Shown here: positions 58,640 through 64,000 of the stretch, piece after piece
How the letters are laid out: each line of letters opens with the position of its first letter
Numbering within the stretch: position 1 is the first letter of the stretch
Source: Vandiemenella viatica
Taxonomy: Eukaryota > Arthropoda > Insecta > Orthoptera > Morabidae
Direction of reading: 5' to 3'
NCBI GenBank assembly: GCA_031002005.1
Contig: JARYHS010009186.1
Coordinates: forward strand, 250,261,199-250,325,198
DNA length: 64,000 nt
Notes under the pieces: generated by a model
The model's input: only the letters and a program-made list of their open reading frames with translations
Database searches by the model: none
What the model was told of the DNA's origin: nothing
Position numbers and translations under genes: made by a program

Positions 58640-59395
58640 TTTAATTTAATTTAATTGTGACTGAGCATAACCTCCGGCGTAAATTTTCCTACACATCTCT
58701 TTTCTCATTTCTTGTTTTTTTAACCATTCATAATCCCTCCATTCACTATGTACTTAGATTACAGCTTTAACTACCAACTCAGAAAGTTTCTGCTTCTGTT
58801 TAGGCATTGGCCATGAAACCCCACATACTAATGGTGTTAACAAGCACAACCCCAAGACAGACCTCATTCCTATCCCAAGCAACTCCTCCGTCTCCCCATT
58901 TACCCGTCAGTAATGAAGACTCAAGACCTTCCTCTACTATTACTACTCTTCCCTCCTTGGTGAATTCCTAGAAAGTGATGCTATGTCCTCTGTTACCTGC
59001 CTTAATGTTGCTCTTGGTTTGAAATAACTTGTGACCTGGTAGCCTTACCCTAAGTTATGCTACATAAGACAGCCTACACCTCTCCCAAGGCTACTACCTA
59101 GCAGCAGAACCTTTTTCTTCCTATTTTTGATTTCCATTCCTCGATTCCTAAAGGCCTACTGCACGTTACCTGCTCCTACATCTGCGTGAGTTTCTTCCCC
59201 TTCTGACTCTGGTAACAAATCAAAACTATTTCTCCCCATAATTTCTTTAATGTCTGGCACCTTCATGCCGTTTATCCTATTTCGGCTACGACCAGTTGGC
59301 AGCTCCCAACCATCCTTTCCTCCCCTATCCCCCCTCTCTAAGCCCACCATCTTTGCTTTCCACCTCTATAGGCTGAGCATGAAGAGCCCTAATCA
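58640..59395 (-). mobile_element. Internally deleted CR1-like LINE (ORF1 part and 3' tail)
   Basis: The minus frame at 59156-59350 reads WELPTGRSRNRINGMKVPDI. It continues in other frames through KKVLLLGSSLGRGVG and a YQVTSYFKPRATL block at about 58990-59110. The G-S-S-x-G-R motif is like the G-D-S block of the SGNH-esterase-like ORF1 domain of CR1 elements. The 58640-58740 part is a 3' end with TTTAATTTAATTTAATTG. The middle is missing. Confidence 0.6.
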
Positions 59396-60390
59396 TTTCA
59401 CCCAGCTCCCTGCTCTTTCCATAACGTAATATAAAACGCTGCCTTCCTGAAGTTATTACGATTGTAATTTACATTCAGAGCACAGCAAAAAGAAAGAGAT
59501 TTACACTTTGAACTGGCGCTATCTATTCGATATTACATTTTCTTGGCAAAAAATCCTTTTGGCTGCAGATATTTTCAGGCGCTTCATTTGTTGGTAGTCT
59601 TTCTGTAGTAAATTGTATTTTAGGTGTTTCTCAGATTTCCCATTCTTTCACTTTCATGATAAATGTTTACAACAATTCATTTTTGACAGTTGATGGACGT
59701 CAACATGGGTCACACCTGTCCTTTCTTCTTGCCTCGCATCAGAGAATGATATCAACAGAGTGTTTTGTTTATCTTCCTGGACGATTGATTCAAATAATAA
59801 TTTATTTTAACGACTCTCGTATTCAAGGTTTCCACCGTTATGAGTTTTAAAAGACAAAACTGTTTCCCCGCGAAAAAGCCGCATTAAAATATTGCTGTAT
59901 CCCTGCATACTATAGTGTCTCAAGTTTTTAGGTGCAAGATACATAGCGAAATATTTTTTTCAGGTAAATATTGGTATTATTCAAGAAAATATTGAAAATG
60001 AAATAAAGTGAATGATAAAAATGTGGTTCATGTATCTACAGTATTATTGAATAAAGGTTTAAATTCTAGTGCTTCTAGAGGCTGATTAAGATGTAATTAT
60101 TTCAATTACTGCAAACAATTGATTTCGTAGAAATTGGGCCATGGCGTTTTGAACGAAGGATTCCAGCATTGGGCTGCAGCGATTTCGAGAAATCCTGCGA
60201 TCAATGTCTGGGTAGTGAGATCGGAGATATGAGTTTAAACAAATTCCCAATAGCGTGTATTCAGATGTATGTAGTAACTAAGAAAATCAAGGAGAATGCA
60301 GCAGATGTCTTGCAACTCTCCCAATACAAGTCTGTGAAACCCTGGCTGTTACGTGGACAGCGTCGTAAACTTGTTACATCTATAAAATAG
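59396..60390. other. Unassigned stretch before the SINE
   Basis: No recognised gene. Small frames (60169-60390 and others) lack family features. Confidence 0.4.
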
Positions 60391-60622
60391 CCGGCCTCGG
60401 TAGCGTAGGGGCTAGAGCGCTAACTCTTTGTGCCGAAGGTCGCCGGGTCGAGTCCGGCCGAGGGCATGGTTGTTTAAGTGTTGTGTCTGTGAATGTAATG
60501 TCCGTCCTGTGGTGTGTCTAATTAACTGGAAAAAATTCATACTGAAAGCACTGAGTGACATAATTACTTTAGAGTTGGCTGAATGGCCTCAGATGCCGAA
60601 AGCTATAAAAAAAATCAATCGT
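60391..60622 (+). repeat. tRNA-derived SINE with target duplication
   Basis: The head CCGGCCTCGGTAGCGTAGGG with GCTAGAGCGC is tRNA-like with an A box. GGGTCGAGTCCGGCC about 40 bp later is a B box. A unique body and an AT-rich end follow. ATCTATAAAATAG before and ATCTATATAAAATAG after look like target duplications. Confidence 0.8.
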
Positions 60623-60654
60623 ATATCTATATAAAATAGACGTGTGTTTCCCTA

Positions 60655-61345
60655 TATTTCACATTTCAGCCGCCATTAGCTAACACAGATCACTGATGTT
60701 TGTATGTGGTAGTTGCATGGAGTTTTCTATCGTGCACAACGTTGGCCGAATGCCGATAGCTGTGAGGCTATGGAAAATTTGGCGGTTGTAGATGGTCGGT
60801 GTAGGGCTTTTTCAAATTTCTATCATAGACTTGTGTTTTCCTATATTTCTCTTTCCTGCCAGAACTACATAGCACAGAGCGTTGGTATTTGTGTGTAGTA
60901 GTAGCACCAAGTCTCCTATCGTCCACTATCGTGGTTAGAAGTCGGTAGCTATGGGGGTGTGGGAGATATGGTGGTTGAAATTGGTTGACCAGGGGCACTT
61001 TCGCATTTCGACCAAAGACGAATGTGTCCTTATGTATCACTTTCTAGCCTAAAGTATCCAGCTCAGATTGCTGGTGTTTGTGTGTGATAGTAGCATACAT
61101 TCACCGATCGTGCACAACGTTGGCCAATTTTCGATATCTGTGCGGGTGTGGTTGAAATTGGTTGACGGACGGCGTTTTCATATATCGAACAAAGACAGTT
61201 GCGGCCCTATATTTCACTTTACAGCCACAAATACCCCGCGCAGATCACTGATGTTTGTGTGTGGTATTAGTCCCCCAACATGCACTATGGAGTTACATGT
61301 CGGTAGCTGTAAATCAAAATTCTTTACAAACACGAACGAAGTCGT
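60655..61345 (+). repeat. Degenerate ~185-bp tandem array, 3-4 units
   Basis: Unit starts near 60686, 60876, 61062 and 61241 share CAGATCACTGATGTTTGTGT-like sequence. This is followed by TATCGTGCACAACGTTGGCC, GATAGCTGTG, GTGGTTGAAATTGGTTGA, TTTCGAMCAAAGAC and CCTATATTTCACTTT. Spacing is about 180-190 bp. The array starts right after the SINE and ends near CACCAGCTAGTT, which has a Helitron-like CTAG end. Confidence 0.75.
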
Positions 61346-61399
61346 GGGCACCAGCTAGTTAAACTTAAAAGTAATTAGCGTTTCCTGAAAATAAGAACT

Positions 61400-62060
61400 G
61401 TTAGGTTAACAACTAAGCCCGGGTAGCGAACGACACACGACGTCAGGAAATGTGTTGCCTGCCATGAGAAGGATGGCAGATTACACTCTGCATAATTGAC
61501 TTTTCCAGCAAGGAAAGGGACACGGCGGTGCCTAATGAAGCGCGAACTGTCAACAGAATAAAACACGGACTAGACCGCTTGGGGGTCAGCGTGGCAGGCC
61601 GCCGGGGCGCTTAAATCAATTTGTTTGCCGCTGGGGGACGGACGGCCACAAACTTCACTAAGATTTACATGTCGCGCTCGGCTGCGTAAAGCCGGCGGCC
61701 GGCCCTTTCGAGTCTCAGTTAGCAAATGTCTAATTTCCAGAGAGAGGGTCCAGAGCGGCGTCTTGCGACCGACCGAATGCATATAATCTTGATCCGGGCG
61801 GGCTTTTGTCCTCCGTCCAATCTCCCCGCTTTATCTCCCAATCGTCTTACAGGATCCGCCAGATACTCTATATATATTCGACGAAAGCGCAATGACTCAA
61901 AAATATACTCTCCCCGGTAGTGGACTGCAATTTATTGAAAATGAATCGCTTTTTAGGATTTAAAGAGATATCCGCCGTAATGCCCGTAGGGCGTAGGGCG
62001 AGGGAGGGTGGAAAATGTCGGCCCGGGGCACTTCACCCCGCTCGACGACAATTGATTACT
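61400..62060. other. GC-rich, non-repetitive, non-coding block
   Basis: Strongly GC- and CpG-rich against AT-rich surroundings, with motifs such as CGCTTAAATCAATTTG, GGACGGACGGCCAC and GCCGGCGGCCGGCCC. No open frame looks like a protein and no terminal repeats were found. It could be a CpG island with an unseen first exon, a conserved non-coding element or a GC-rich repeat. Confidence 0.4.
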
Positions 62061-63190
62061 GTCCAACGACACAATTAGAAGAAACTAAGCGCATCAAAAT
62101 TTTTTAGAATCTCTCTAGATGATTATCGTTACTAGAGTATTCAGTATGCAACGGGTTTTAATACTGCACAAAAGACTAAATTGCCTTAAAAATGGGCCAT
62201 ATTACTCGACGCTTCAAATTGCTATGCACAGCAGGGCCGGCGGATTGTGTTAGACTCCACATGGGTAGTCACACAAAGGAGGGTCCCCCCCCCCCCCCTA
62301 AATGTGTTTTGGCTATCTTGTATAAAAACATTTAATAATAATAGTAATAATCATGTAAACAAATTCGTGATAGAAATACATTTAAAAAAATTGTCATATA
62401 ATTCATTCAACATTTTATATTTTTAAATGAGCAATTCTTGTTTATATATATATATATATATATTTCGGAAACTGTAGCATAACAGATAGTATAATGACAT
62501 CTTTGAAGTATAAGTTCCATGGCACGGGCCTATCAATACTCTCTTTTAAAAAGGGTTTCCATAGCAACAGGAATACAGAGATTAACTAGGAGATTGCCTA
62601 GGTCAGCGCTAAGGAGAACTTGCAGGAAGAAGTCCGATTATGTATTTAAGAACGATGTATTTAATGTAATAAAAAAGAGTGATTTAAATTGTGCAGAATA
62701 ACGGCTAACAGATTTATTATTTACTATAGCCGCACAAAAGGCATATTACGATAAATCAATATAAAGATAAAGCATAAAATATAATCACATCGTAAATGCA
62801 ACACGGTACCTTTTCTTAATGATAAAACATTGATCATTTAAGAAATGCTACAAAACGGTTCTAAGTTTCTGTTTGGTTACAACAAGGAACTCTTATATGT
62901 TTATACAAACAGTTCTTGTATATGTACTACCTGGTCCATGTGAAGATTTCGCACAGTATCGTGCTCAGTCATGGAATGATAATATAATAATGAGGAAATA
63001 GGTAAATGCAAGTATATTTATTAATGGAAAGTATTTTATTTTGAAGAGTAGTAATAAATATTAGTCTTATTGTAAAAAGTCGTTATCATTAAATGTTATA
63101 TGTTCAATTGTAAAACATTTAGAAAGTATATATTTAAAAAATAGATATTGGCTTTGCTGATGTGAATTTTTTCAAACTTCTTTACTTTAC
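62061..63190. other. AT-rich stretch with simple repeats
   Basis: C-run at 62286-62298, TA microsatellite at about 62443-62461. No gene. Confidence 0.5.
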
Positions 63191-63192
63191 AT

Positions 63193-63620
63193 AACTTCTT
63201 TGAATACAATATTAGAAGTTATAATGTTACCGTTTGCTTTTTTACCGTACGGATCTTTAACATAAATATAAGTTTTAATTGAACCTACGAACGGGTGAAA
63301 AAGCACGTACAGGTGACCATAGGAAAAAACCAGGTTCTGGTGAATACGATCCTGTACTTTGAAGCGTCTGACCTTGTGCTTTATTAACAGTCATCGCGAA
63401 GGCTTCTTTTATTGGGAATTGTTTTCTTATCAATTGGAAAGGCATGGTTGAATCGGAAGAAGTGAGGTTAATGCGAGGTATGTGCATAGTTTTTATCGGA
63501 ATGAATAAATTTATCACTGACGATGTATTCGTCTAAATTAATTACCATTAATTTTGCACCGTTAATTAATCCCTGATTAGTATTAACATAATAATAGGAA
63601 TTTTCTTTAAAAGCAATTTA
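63193..63620 (-). pseudogene. Helitron helicase C-terminal fragment
   Basis: On the minus strand: NTNQGLINGAKLMVINL, then IPRINLTSSDSTMPFQL, RKQFPIKEAFAMTVNKAQGQ and, after a frameshift at about 63350, HQNLVFSYGHLYV. It ends in NIVFKEVM and a stop at about 63196. This is the Pif1-type helicase end of a Helitron polyprotein (normally F-A-M-T-I-N-K-S-Q-G-Q-T and S-H-G-Q-L-Y-V-A). Rep and the rest of the helicase are outside or lost. Confidence 0.85.
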
Positions 63621-64000
63621 TGAGATGGTAAACAGGATGATCTCGGAAATGGTTCTAGCGATTTGGAAGAAATTTCACACGTAGGTAACGTTTTGACTTT
63701 CAAGTTTGTGACACGATTTTACCAAAAAAGAGCAATTTTTGTATTTCGTGTCTCGCAAACGGCTCGTAACTGATTTCGTAGAAGTTTCAGGCACCAGTAG
63801 GCCTACCGATATTTGTTAAGCTTGTTTTTGGTCAAAAAAAGGAATTGTACAGTTCAAAATGCCTAGGAAGCCTTCTAGAAAAACGTGTAGACTTTAATCA
63901 AATTTCACGCAAAATCTTACATGTTGGACAGAAATCGAAAGATGCCGAACAAAGATCGGTAACCCATATAATATATTTTAATTGTGCACAAAAATTCACT

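Noticed and set aside
60655..61345. Tandem tRNA gene cluster
   Set aside because: Only the adjacent SINE has tRNA boxes; the 185-bp units have no A/B box pair.

Overview
The window reads as nuclear DNA of an arthropod, most likely an insect. It is AT-rich, has exons of roughly 55-260 bp with GT-AG introns of up to about 7.6 kb, and is dense in transposable-element debris typical of hemimetabolous insects (RTE-like, CR1-like and Jockey-like LINEs, a Penelope relic, Tc1, Helitron, hAT and TTAA MITEs, tRNA-derived SINEs). Species assignment is not possible from the sequence; a polyneopteran such as a stick insect is only a guess. One assembly gap of exactly 1000 N lies at 4078-5077.

Only two host genes can be supported, and they converge. 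On the plus strand are the last three coding exons of a CDC50/TMEM30 gene (8272-8521, 14001-14147, 15215-15436), the beta subunit of P4-ATPase phospholipid flippases; its 5' exons were not found and should lie left of 8272, in the gap or outside the window. The first of the three exons carries a one-base deletion relative to the conserved frame. On the minus strand is an apparently complete WWOX gene (WW-domain oxidoreductase), from the start codon at 50197 through seven certain exons. It ends either by read-through of exon 7 to a stop at 27568 (429 aa) or, more likely, by splicing at a GTATGT donor to a small acidic last exon at 24314-24368 (432 aa). All exon phases match and WW1, WW2 and the SDR domain are intact.

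Region by region: 1-8.2 kb is repeat-rich (an unclassified repeat R1 with a nested 630-bp foldback, the gap, a small hAT-like MITE, a second foldback). 8.3-15.4 kb is the TMEM30 gene, with a hAT MITE and a decayed LINE in its introns. 15.4-24.3 kb is intergenic with SINE, MITE and palindromic elements. 24.3-50.2 kb is WWOX, whose introns hold a Penelope relic, an intact Tc1 transposon (36456-37883) inserted in an older LINE, a non-autonomous LTR retrotransposon with one gag-like ORF and no pol (39589-42873), and LINE 3' ends. 50.6-64 kb is upstream of WWOX: a degenerate RTE-like LINE interrupted by a second, inverted copy of R1, several CR1-like fragments, a tRNA-type SINE next to a ~185-bp tandem array, an unexplained GC-rich block at about 61.4-62.1 kb, and a Helitron helicase fragment.

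The host genes are unrelated in function and simply share a 3' intergenic space. The more unusual features are the gag-only LTR element, the 407-bp palindromic insertion with a 14-bp target duplication, the near-pristine Tc1 copy, and the unexplained GC-rich block. Boundaries of decayed repeats are approximate; those of exons, LTRs and TIR elements were read base by base.
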